From NCBI GenBank assembly GCA_021160785.1, contig JAGHBX010000228.1, positions 1-7,236 on the forward strand: 7,236 nucleotides of DNA, written 5' to 3'. Every line of letters starts with the position of its first letter. Position 1 is the first letter of the stretch. The notes beneath the pieces are model-generated. The model was not told the origin of the DNA. It saw only the letters and a list, made by a program, of their open reading frames with translations, and did not search any database. Below, piece by piece: positions 1 through 6,882 of this stretch. Made by a program: the position numbers and the translations under genes. Source of the DNA: Planctomycetota bacterium (GTDB taxonomy: Bacteria; Planctomycetota; Phycisphaerae; Sedimentisphaerales; Anaerohalosphaeraceae).

Positions 1-324
1 ATTAACACCAATGTTCGTTGTGCCGTCTGCCGGACTTGGATTGGTCGCCTTCATAGTTAAGGTTGTAAAGCTCCAGATGTCGCCGGGGGTTACTCCGCCA
101 ACGGAATCGCGTTCGTCTATTATCCAGTAGTACGTCGTACCTTGCTGAAGAGTGCCTGGTTCGTAAGTGGTTCCGTCCTGATTTATTACGGTGTTTACTC
201 GTGGATCGGGATCGGTTCCGAAGTAAATATCGTGGCTGTCCTCGTCAATTCCGGCGCTCCAACTGAGGTCGGCATCCAAAACAACATCTGCCGCACCGTC
301 TACCGGGCTGGGATTGCTTGCCTT
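1..324 (-). repeat. Planctomycete-type 91-residue Ig/FN3-like repeats, one full and one partial
   Basis: Within the large protein, residues 1388-1478 (bases 324-52) form one full unit: KASNPSPVDG, LSWSAG, IYFGTDPDP, YEPGTL, GTTYYWIIDE, DIWSFTT. A second unit begins at residue 1479 with KATNPSPADG and runs off the edge. The same closing motif, VWSFKT, appears at 1379-1384, exactly 91 residues before IWSFTT at 1470, so a more diverged FN3-like unit lies ahead of the full one. Such repeats are known to me from exported planctomycete proteins, where they probably act as beta-sandwich spacers. The two copies are also similar at DNA level (bases 19-51 against 292-324), suggesting fairly recent duplication. 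Confidence 0.75.
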
Positions 325-3300
325 TCTTGTGACAGTCTTGAAACTCCAAACCGGCCCCGTACTTGTCTTGGCGGTAGGATCGGTCACCGTGGCGTACCAT
401 TCATACTCGTCCCCTTCCGCCAGGCTGGTCCAGATAAAGTTAGTGTTGGAGCCGTTGGTCACGCCAGTATTCGTACTGAGCAATTCAAATCTGTTCAGAG
501 GAACGTCGAGCGTGAATTGACTGTCGGCATCAGTCTCATACGAATCCACCAACGGCGAGTATGTTTCCACATAGACGGTGTTCTCCGATGGCGCGAAACG
601 CATGACCCGCAGCCACCCGTCTCCGCCGTTGGGCTGGTTTTGGTAGTCGGCCAAAAGCTGATGCACGTAACGGCCGTTCACCAGGTCCGTCCGCGTGGCT
701 TCTCCGGAGATATGACCGCACAAAACAAAATAGACGTTGTCGTTACCCTGTACCAGGACGTTCCAGATCCCTGCCCCCTCACCTACATGAGAGGCATTGG
801 CGTCCAAAAAGGCGTGCGTTGTTATGATCGCCATCCGATCGGGATACGTCTTCAGAATCCCGTCCGCCCACGCGATAATCGGATCAGTAATCGTGCTGCC
901 GGGATTGTACTGAAGATGCAAAATAAGCAAATCCATCCCGCCGGCGGAAATTAACTGATACGTGTTTATGTTATCGCTTCCGTAATGTCCGCCATACCAC
1001 TCAAGCCCTTCATATCTTGTGTACGGGAAATACTGGTTATAGAAGGCCCCGGGCAAATCGTGATTACCCAGCGCCATCCCGTAGGGTACGACCGGATCAG
1101 TTGTCGGGATGGGCAGTTCAAGCAACCCTGGATCCAGGATGCTCATGCTGTTGCGCGCGTTGATCCATTCCTGCTCCTGATCGTCGTAGTTTTGCACGAT
1201 ATCCCCTTCGTGTGTTACAAAGACGATATTGTCGGCCACGGCATTTTGGACGATCCATTGGGTCTGGGCGTCGAATATTAGCGGATTGTTCTGGGAGTAA
1301 TACTGTGTGTCCGGTAGAACCACTATAGTAAAATCATCCGCAGAGGATACGAGCGGACGCCCATAGAACGATACCTCAAGCATGTCCGAGGGCTGCGGAT
1401 CGGTCACCGTCACCTCCAGCGTCGCCGGGATAGGCACCCCCGTCGCCCCGTCGGTCGGACGCACCAGCACCGGCGCATCCGGTGTTTGTCCGTCAATATT
1501 TAGATTAGAGTTACTCACCGCCCAGCTCGATACATCTGCTGTATTCGTCACCAGGCAGTTCCAAATATAGTCCGTCTCATCATTTAGGGATATATCGGTA
1601 AACGTCGCCGTGTCACTGGCGCCCGAAAGATTCTGAGTGACTCCTACCTTCTGCCAGTCGCCCGTATAGACCACGGTCAACAAGGGAGGATTGCCGCTCT
1701 CGCTGGAGTCAAAATCCACTCCGTCCGTACTGGTATCCGTCAGGAGAATCCCGTAGTTATCTGTCCCGTCACTCCAGGCCTGCACGAATGTCGTGACATC
1801 AATCGTCCGCAACCCCAGAGCGGTGCAGTCTCCGTTCACCGCGACCGCACTATCATAATCGCCCCCAGGAATACTCCAGGGAGTGCCCGACGAAGCATCA
1901 TTCCAGGTAACCGTATTCTCGGACCAGTCGCTCGTGAGACGATACACCTGCATCATCGCCCCGAGATTGGTGCAGTTGACCTGTATCGTCGCCGATTCGA
2001 TTGTAGTACCCGGCGGCACCTGGCCCGGCCCGGTCCCGATCAGATTCGGAAACTTGATCACCCCATGTGAATGCGGATTCCCGCCATCGACGTTGATGCT
2101 GACCGCACCACCGGCGTTATAGTCCGGCCCCTCTACAGTCCCCGTCGTACTGCTGTCATCCGTTGCGTAGAGCTGGGCATCTTCCGTCTCCGCCGGTCCG
2201 CTGAAAGTAAGCGTCTGCCCGGCTGTTCCCACGTAAAGTTCAGCCTTTAGTAACTCCTCAATGGGATCGACCGCATCCACGGTGAAAGTCACCGTGGTAG
2301 TGTTTAATTGACTCCCATTCGCAGGCGATACCAGCGTAACGTCCGGCGGATTGGGCAGATCAACCCAAACCGTTCTTTGAACGCTGCCCGTATCCAGGCC
2401 TACGTCTATCGCCGAGACCGCATATGTATAATCCCTTTCCATCAGTCCGGCGCGAAACACGTCCAGCGTCCACTCCGTCGAACCCCCTTCATATCCAAGA
2501 TACTTACTCAGATTGGAATCGTAAAGAAACTGAATCTCATTGGAATTGAACGACCGCTTGTAGATCCTCAACTCATCCAGGTCTCCATGGTAAAACTCGC
2601 CGTTTTGGGCAGTGTTACTCCCTAGGATCAGATCGGCCGTATTTGTAATCGATCCCGTTACGGTAGCCGTACCCTCCCGTACTCCGTCAATCCACAACTC
2701 CGCCTGGTTCCCCACCCTTTGAGCAACGACAAAATGCCAGATAAAATCATTCGCATAGGAGTACGTGGAATCAATCGTCGCATTGGTTCCATCGGTAAGG
2801 AATGACAGAGATATCTTGTTGTCCCCGCCCGGGGAATGCTCCAGTTTGTATCCCGTCCCGCTCGTTTTATTAAGGATATCCGCGATTGCATTGTCCGTCT
2901 TCTTCTCGGCCTTCAGCCACAGGGCAACCGCAAAATCGCCCGCTCCCGGCGCCAGCGAGCCGTCGGCGTCCGCCACAACGATACTGTCATTAACTCCGTC
3001 AAAATAGTAACTCCCGAGGAATCCATCTGATTCGCCGTGCGACGGCATGTTGGTAAGCCCCTGTATGGCGTCCTTTCCGTTAAGAGACAGGTCCTTTATG
3101 TACAGTGTTCCCGCCTCAGGAAAATCATAAAACTCTCCTAAGGCCTCTACATTGTTGAAGTTGTACATCAATACTAGCGAACTGTCGTATGGTGTATAGT
3201 CCGTTTCGTCCCACTGAAAAGTAACACTCGCCAGGTCCTCCTCGGTAATGATCGCTTTGATCTGCACCTGCGACTGATAGATAGTTGTACCGTCACCAGG

Positions 3301-4485
3301 CGTCGGATTGTCAAAAAGAACCTGCGGCGGAGAGGGAACGTAGTTATCGATCATCGTAAACGTGTCCAGGACACTGCCATCTTCCCGTCGGGCGATAAAA
3401 TCCAATTGATCGCCCTGGATGTCAATCTCACAAAACTGCAGCACACTCTCAGCCGTAACTACATAGGCAGGAGTTTCGCCTACGGGTCGTAATGGCGCAC
3501 CTCCACCTCCTGTCGTTATGTGTTGTATGCCATCGACAACACAACGAGCGTAGTAATGGTTGTGCCCTCCAAAAACAATATCTATTTCGGCTCCGTCGGC
3601 CCTCAGGGAGTTGATAAAATTCTGGGCCGTGGTGTTAGAGCCATGGCCGCCGTCGGCCGACCATGCAGGTTCATGTAAAAGGATAAACTTCCATTTCCTG
3701 TCGGTGGTGAGAAGTTCGTCACGGCACCAGTTGTACTGTGTCGAGTCGTACGAATAGTCTGTATACTGGTCGACTATAAGGACATGGATGGGTCCATAGT
3801 CGAAAGACCAGTAGAAACGGTTGGCGTCAATATGGGGGTATGGGTAGTACTTCTCGTAGACCGTACCGGCGCCCTCGTGATTGCCTATGCAGCCCTGAAT
3901 CGGAACAGTGGCATGGAGGTCCAGCGCATTCGGAAGCGAACGATTAAAGAACATGGTTTCCCAATCATATTCAGTGTCAGAGTTTATCCAGTCGCCCGCA
4001 TGCAAAGCTATCGTCTGAAAGCCCGGATCGTCGTCAATCGTATCGAGCATCTTAGAACACACCGAATCGTAGGCATATGGCACCAGCCCCGAGTCGGCAC
4101 GTGTATCTCCAAAGGCAAGGAACTTTACATCGGTTGCGGTACTCGCCGGAGCGCTCGTAAATGACCCGGTTTTAATGAATGAACTGTCCGAGGCCGTTAT
4201 TCTGTAGTAGTACTTCGTGCCGGATAAAAGCCCGACAATAGTATAAGCGTACTGGTGATCGGCACCGTATTCCAAGGCTGTATCGCTGGTTCCGTACGAC
4301 CCGGTTGGACCCCATTCAATCATGCAATTCGTTATTGAGGTGTCCAACTGCCACAGAACCGTCATTGTGGTACTATCACCCTCATAAATCAGGTAAGGGC
4401 CCTTCAATACAGCAGCATCGACCGGAGCAAGTGCACCGGCTAAGATAACTGTTAATACCGGCAAAATAGCGAATAACTTTTTCAT
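1..4485 (-). CDS. Giant secreted multidomain protein with two metallophosphoesterase domains, C-terminus outside window
   Basis: The frame is open for all 1495 codons from the ATG to base 1. Residues 1-24 are a signal peptide (MKKLF start; cleavage after ALA20 or VDA24). Residues about 27-117 are FN3-like, ending GTKYYYRI, as in the N-terminal domain of purple acid phosphatases. Metallophosphoesterase 1 (about 118-345) has GDTR (126-129), GDW (164-166), GNHE (201-204), His271 in LLHEPAW and GGHNHYYAR (306-314); the PAP tyrosine of GDxxY is Asn168. Residues about 436-660 form a LamG/jellyroll domain (YYFDGVNDSIVV, GDLDELRIYKRSF). After an Ig/FN3-like stretch, about 770-942 is DNRLRE-like (DYNAGG, ESATIQV, SDWSENTVTWND). 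Metallophosphoesterase 2 (about 1052-1315) has LPDTQYYS (1057-1064), HEGD (1092-1095), GNHD (1140-1143), His1190, His1224 and GHIS (1257-1260). FN3-like and 91-residue repeats follow. It probably hydrolyses phosphate esters outside the cell, with the other modules acting in binding or spacing; the substrate is unknown. The stop and any anchor or sorting domain lie off the left edge. Confidence 0.9.
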   Translation of the reverse strand, partial: MKKLFAILPVLTVILAGALAPVDAAVLKGPYLIYEGDSTTMTVLWQLDTSITNCMIEWGPTGSYGTSDTALEYGADHQYAYTIVGLLSGTKYYYRITASDSSFIKTGSFTSAPASTATDVKFLAFGDTRADSGLVPYAYDSVCSKMLDTIDDDPGFQTIALHAGDWINSDTEYDWETMFFNRSLPNALDLHATVPIQGCIGNHEGAGTVYEKYYPYPHIDANRFYWSFDYGPIHVLIVDQYTDYSYDSTQYNWCRDELLTTDRKWKFILLHEPAWSADGGHGSNTTAQNFINSLRADGAEIDIVFGGHNHYYARCVVDGIQHITTGGGGAPLRPVGETPAYVVTAESVLQFCEIDIQGDQLDFIARREDGSVLDTFTMIDNYVPSPPQVLFDNPTPGDGTTIYQSQVQIKAIITEEDLASVTFQWDETDYTPYDSSLVLMYNFNNVEALGEFYDFPEAGTLYIKDLSLNGKDAIQGLTNMPSHGESDGFLGSYYFDGVNDSIVVADADGSLAPGAGDFAVALWLKAEKKTDNAIADILNKTSGTGYKLEHSPGGDNKISLSFLTDGTNATIDSTYSYANDFIWHFVVAQRVGNQAELWIDGVREGTATVTGSITNTADLILGSNTAQNGEFYHGDLDELRIYKRSFNSNEIQFLYDSNLSKYLGYEGGSTEWTLDVFRAGLMERDYTYAVSAIDVGLDTGSVQRTVWVDLPNPPDVTLVSPANGSQLNTTTVTFTVDAVDPIEELLKAELYVGTAGQTLTFSGPAETEDAQLYATDDSSTTGTVEGPDYNAGGAVSINVDGGNPHSHGVIKFPNLIGTGPGQVPPGTTIESATIQVNCTNLGAMMQVYRLTSDWSENTVTWNDASSGTPWSIPGGDYDSAVAVNGDCTALGLRTIDVTTFVQAWSDGTDNYGILLTDTSTDGVDFDSSESGNPPLLTVVYTGDWQKVGVTQNLSGASDTATFTDISLNDETDYIWNCLVTNTADVSSWAVSNSNLNIDGQTPDAPVLVRPTDGATGVPIPATLEVTVTDPQPSDMLEVSFYGRPLVSSADDFTIVVLPDTQYYSQNNPLIFDAQTQWIVQNAVADNIVFVTHEGDIVQNYDDQEQEWINARNSMSILDPGLLELPIPTTDPVVPYGMALGNHDLPGAFYNQYFPYTRYEGLEWYGGHYGSDNINTYQLISAGGMDLLILHLQYNPGSTITDPIIAWADGILKTYPDRMAIITTHAFLDANASHVGEGAGIWNVLVQGNDNVYFVLCGHISGEATRTDLVNGRYVHQLLADYQNQPNGGDGWLRVMRFAPSENTVYVETYSPLVDSYETDADSQFTLDVPLNRFELLSTNTGVTNGSNTNFIWTSLAEGDEYEWYATVTDPTAKTSTGPVWSFKTVTRKASNPSPVDGAADVVLDADLSWSAGIDEDSHDIYFGTDPDPRVNTVINQDGTTYEPGTLQQGTTYYWIIDERDSVGGVTPGDIWSFTTLTMKATNPSPADGTTNIGVN

Positions 4486-4491
4486 GACAAT

Positions 4492-4497
4492 CTCCTT
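4492..4497 (-). promoter_or_regulatory. Strong ribosome binding site of the large gene
   Basis: AAGGAG on the minus strand ends 6 bases before the ATG at 4485. It fixes that ATG as the start, since a typical lysine-led signal peptide follows at once. Confidence 0.85.
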
Positions 4498-4561
4498 CAA
4501 CAATTGATTAAAAAGTCAAACTAAACTTCCTCATCCCTTTTCTCTCCACTTTTCACCTACC

Positions 4562-4575
4562 GACCCGAACGGGTC
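4562..4575 (-). other. Hairpin in the 5' leader of the large gene
   Basis: In the predicted leader RNA, GACCC and GGGTC pair around a four-base loop, and the two inner bases could extend the stem to six pairs. A second possible stem, CTGGC (4603-4599) with GCCAG (4579-4575), shares its last base with this hairpin. No T run follows on the minus strand, so it is not a terminator. I do not recognise a known riboswitch class. It could stabilise the mRNA or be part of a regulatory leader. Confidence 0.4.
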
Positions 4576-4618
4576 TGGCCATCATCAATGCCTAACCTGC
4601 CAGGATAGTTAACATGAT

Positions 4619-4646
4619 ATTATAGTACATTATCAGAGAAGGTCAA
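4619..4646 (-). promoter_or_regulatory. Sigma70-type promoter for the large phosphoesterase gene
   Basis: On the minus strand there is TTGACC (4646-4641), a 16-base spacer, then a perfect TATAAT (4624-4619). The -35 box matches consensus at 5 of 6 positions and the -10 box at 6 of 6. Transcription would begin near 4612, giving a leader of about 127 bases before the ATG at 4485. An A8 tract (4681-4674) and a near-palindrome GGTAATTTTACC (4660-4671) lie just upstream; they could act as an UP-like element and an operator. The surrounding bases are clearly AT-rich compared with the flanking genes, as expected for a promoter. This implies the large gene has its own transcript. Whether this host's housekeeping sigma factor uses these exact boxes is assumed. 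Confidence 0.7.
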
Positions 4647-4703
4647 TACAAGTAAAGGGGGTAATTTTACCTATTTTTTTTCAGAAAAACCCTGAGAAGT
4701 GAG

Positions 4704-4731
4704 CAAAACAATGATATGGGGGGCTGTTTTG
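4704..4731 (-). terminator. Weak inverted repeat downstream of the helical-barrel gene, possible terminator
   Basis: A perfect 7-base inverted repeat (CAAAACA/TGTTTTG) with a 14-base loop lies about 60 bases past the stop at 4789. The stem is AT-rich, and the nearest T run on the minus strand is only five T's about 15 bases further on, so it does not match a canonical intrinsic terminator. The promoter just downstream makes some termination here plausible, but the sequence does not prove it. Confidence 0.2.
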
Positions 4732-4788
4732 AGCACGCAAAGGCGCAGAACGGCAATTGTGAAGCAACCGGACCGTCAATAGTTGCGA

Positions 4789-6843
4789 TCACCGATTCCG
4801 TGGCCGTGCTTTTACGACTATGCGCAGCGGTTGACCGGGCTGCAGCTTGATTGGGATTCCCTCGTGCATCTGACGGCCCGTGTATGACTTTGTTGTCTCG
4901 CCGGTCACATCATACAGGGTCTCGTCCGGTTCGACGGTAAACCACTCGGGCACGGTGTTCATCCGCGGCCAATCCCTGCCAAAACCCATGTAGAGTCGGT
5001 GGCGGGGGATATCGAACTCGAGGCGGCCCTGGTACGGTTTGTCGCAGGCCAGGTAGATGCAGATGCCGTCGCCACATGGCGCTGCGCCTAATTGAAGTCC
5101 CTGTCGCCACGGCCGGGCGATTGTGTTTTGCGTGTGCAGCATCGTATGGATCAGCACCGTGCGAACCGTGTTCGCCTCCAGCTTATGCGTGCCCCAGAGA
5201 CGGTCGGCGTCGGCGTGGTCGACTAACGTTCGCTCAATAACGCGGTCGGCCCAGACGAAACCTTCGGCAACGGGCTGATAGTAAAGCAGGTACAGCCCGC
5301 CCTCCACCGAGTCGGCGATATTGTCGCGCGAAGAACTTCCCCAGTTGTAGTTTTCGTAGCGCGGTTTGAGCAGGTTGCTCAAAGCCTTATGTATCGGCTT
5401 GCTGTAAAGAGCGGTCCCTTCTGCGAGGTCGAAATCCTTGAACCCGACAAAATCGTACCCCCAGCCGTCGCCGGTAGCGGCGCTGTCGTGCGGTCCGGGC
5501 GTCTCTTGCAGCTTTTGGATAATGATACCGTCGGAGTTGGTCGCCCGACGCAGAATCTCATCGAACATGTATTTCATGTGCGGCTTGTATTGTTCGCATT
5601 TAGCCGGCCGCGCCTTGCGATCGACCGCATACAGCAGCCCTAATCCGCCGATGATCTCGCAGCCGTGGTCCGAAAGCCTCGAAGGAATGAATCCGCCGCC
5701 CAGGAGATAATGGTCCGCCAGCCGGTGAGCCCAATCGAGATACTTGTCGTCGCCGGTCATGCAGTACAGACGCGGCAGCATCTGCAGAAGCTCGCCGTTG
5801 ACCTCGATATTCGTCGACGGGATCTTGCCGTACTTCGTCTCGTAGCGGGCATGTTTGAAAATGTCGTCAACGATCCCCCGCATCCGGTCGAACCACGGAT
5901 AACCCGGCCCCGTCAGTTCGACGATGGGCACCAGGCCGTCCTTGGCATACTCGCTGGCGCCGAAGATCATCGCGTCGAACGACATATCGATTTTCGAACC
6001 CTTGTCCATATCGTAATTTACCGGCAGCCGGTCCAGGTGGTTGCACAACCGCTGTTCGGACTTCAACGTGTCGATCATCACGCCGTCCAGCACTGCCTTG
6101 TCCGTAAAAAACGCCGCCCAGACATAGAAAGGATAGCAGTCGGCAGCCGTATCGCGATAGTTCCACTGCCCGCCCCTGCCCAGAAACAGCCCGGTCTTTT
6201 CATCCCGAACAGGCAGACACGTTTCATGAAGCCATCGCTGAACCTTCGATAGCGCAATGCCCGCAATCCGCGATGAACGCTCGGCACGCTTCCAGTCGGG
6301 CTCTTTCGGCGAAGGATCCCAAAGCGAGCGTTCTTCATCGGTAAGCTTCCGCGCAGGCGGCGTAAAAAACTCTATTCTTTTTGCGCCGTCGCCCAACTGC
6401 TTCGAAAGGGCGTCGGCCGCAACATCGGAAGTAACCAGCCTGACCTGTGAGACAAATCCCTGCGGCGCATCACCCGGCACGGGCCGCAAAACGATCTCGT
6501 AACGCTCGCCTTTAACCTCCTTCGTAATCGGAACCGCCAGCCACTGGAAGCCATTGTATCCACCGCCGGCAACTCGCTGCTGGAGGCCATTAATCGAAAC
6601 AACCGCCTGACGCTTATCGTTTTTCGACCCCCAAAGCAGCATCAGCTTATGCTCCGCTGACGGTTCGATATCGACGGTCAAACCAACCGTCTGCATGCCC
6701 AACCACAGGTACGGCAACCCCTCATAAACCTGGACCTGATAACCATGACTGCTCTGCTCGAACCGAACACCGGCAAGCTCACCCGCCGACGCCGCCCCTA
6801 CGACACACGACCACAACAAGACCACACAGATAAATTGCCTCAT
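4789..6843 (-). CDS. Secreted alpha-helical-barrel protein, putative glycosidase-like, uncharacterised
   Basis: The product has 684 residues from the preferred ATG (689 from an upstream in-frame GTG). Residues 1-20 are a Sec signal peptide: Met-Arg start, hydrophobic core, and ASA before Gly21. Residues about 25-140 look like a beta-sandwich. Residues about 190-575 are helix-rich, with repeated Trp/Tyr/acidic motifs like those of (alpha/alpha)6 'six-hairpin' sugar-active enzymes: NYRDTAADCYPFY (228-240), SFDAMIFGASEY (288-299), TNIEVNGELLQMLPRLY (344-360), SDHGCEIIGGLGLLYA (391-406), GDGWGYDF (458-465) and RDNIADSVEGGLYLL (506-520). A short C-terminal beta domain (about 585-684) contains PRHRLYMG and PEWFTVEP. 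I cannot assign a CAZy family or name catalytic residues with confidence; acidic residues in the RDTAAD and RDNIADSVEG motifs are candidates. It probably acts outside the cytoplasm on a carbohydrate. It follows the sugar-phosphate mutase by 39 bases, probably in one operon. An exported non-catalytic binding protein is the main alternative. Confidence 0.72.
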   Translation of the reverse strand: MRQFICVVLLWSCVVGAASAGELAGVRFEQSSHGYQVQVYEGLPYLWLGMQTVGLTVDIEPSAEHKLMLLWGSKNDKRQAVVSINGLQQRVAGGGYNGFQWLAVPITKEVKGERYEIVLRPVPGDAPQGFVSQVRLVTSDVAADALSKQLGDGAKRIEFFTPPARKLTDEERSLWDPSPKEPDWKRAERSSRIAGIALSKVQRWLHETCLPVRDEKTGLFLGRGGQWNYRDTAADCYPFYVWAAFFTDKAVLDGVMIDTLKSEQRLCNHLDRLPVNYDMDKGSKIDMSFDAMIFGASEYAKDGLVPIVELTGPGYPWFDRMRGIVDDIFKHARYETKYGKIPSTNIEVNGELLQMLPRLYCMTGDDKYLDWAHRLADHYLLGGGFIPSRLSDHGCEIIGGLGLLYAVDRKARPAKCEQYKPHMKYMFDEILRRATNSDGIIIQKLQETPGPHDSAATGDGWGYDFVGFKDFDLAEGTALYSKPIHKALSNLLKPRYENYNWGSSSRDNIADSVEGGLYLLYYQPVAEGFVWADRVIERTLVDHADADRLWGTHKLEANTVRTVLIHTMLHTQNTIARPWRQGLQLGAAPCGDGICIYLACDKPYQGRLEFDIPRHRLYMGFGRDWPRMNTVPEWFTVEPDETLYDVTGETTKSYTGRQMHEGIPIKLQPGQPLRIVVKARPRNR

Positions 6844-6850
6844 ATCACTT

Positions 6851-6856
6851 CTCTCC
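6851..6856 (-). promoter_or_regulatory. Ribosome binding site deciding the start of the helical-barrel gene
   Basis: On the minus strand GGAGAG sits 7 bases upstream of the ATG at 6843. An in-frame GTG at 6858 would add five residues (MERSD), but it overlaps this Shine-Dalgarno sequence, sharing the first G of GGAGAG, and has no good site of its own. The ATG at 6843 also puts the signal peptide directly at the N-terminus. I therefore prefer 6843. Confidence 0.75.
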
Positions 6857-6882
6857 ACAAATAAAACTGTCGCCGCCGCTGA

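Noticed and set aside
142..954. A 270-codon plus-strand open frame
   Set aside because: It lies wholly antisense to the large gene, opposite its second phosphoesterase and FN3-like regions. Its translation has no recognisable motif, while the minus frame has clear catalytic motifs throughout.
3784..4164. A 126-codon plus-strand open frame
   Set aside because: It is antisense to the first phosphoesterase domain (GNHE and GDW motifs on the other strand), with no domain signature or convincing ribosome binding site.
4486..4618. Known riboswitch such as cyclic-di-GMP or cobalamin type in the leader
   Set aside because: The hairpins do not reproduce any consensus core I can recall, and no terminator or clear anti-Shine-Dalgarno arrangement is visible.
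4660..4681. Intrinsic terminator on the plus strand (short stem followed by T8)
   Set aside because: The stem is only five mostly AT pairs with a two-base loop, and there is no plus-strand gene upstream to terminate. An A-tract promoter element for the minus strand is simpler.
5665..6252. A 195-codon plus-strand open frame
   Set aside because: It is antisense to the helical-barrel gene. Its translation shows no family features and it reflects the composition of the opposite coding strand.
6844..6858. GTG at 6858 as start of the helical-barrel gene
   Set aside because: The GTG overlaps the ribosome binding site of the ATG at 6843 and has no site of its own.
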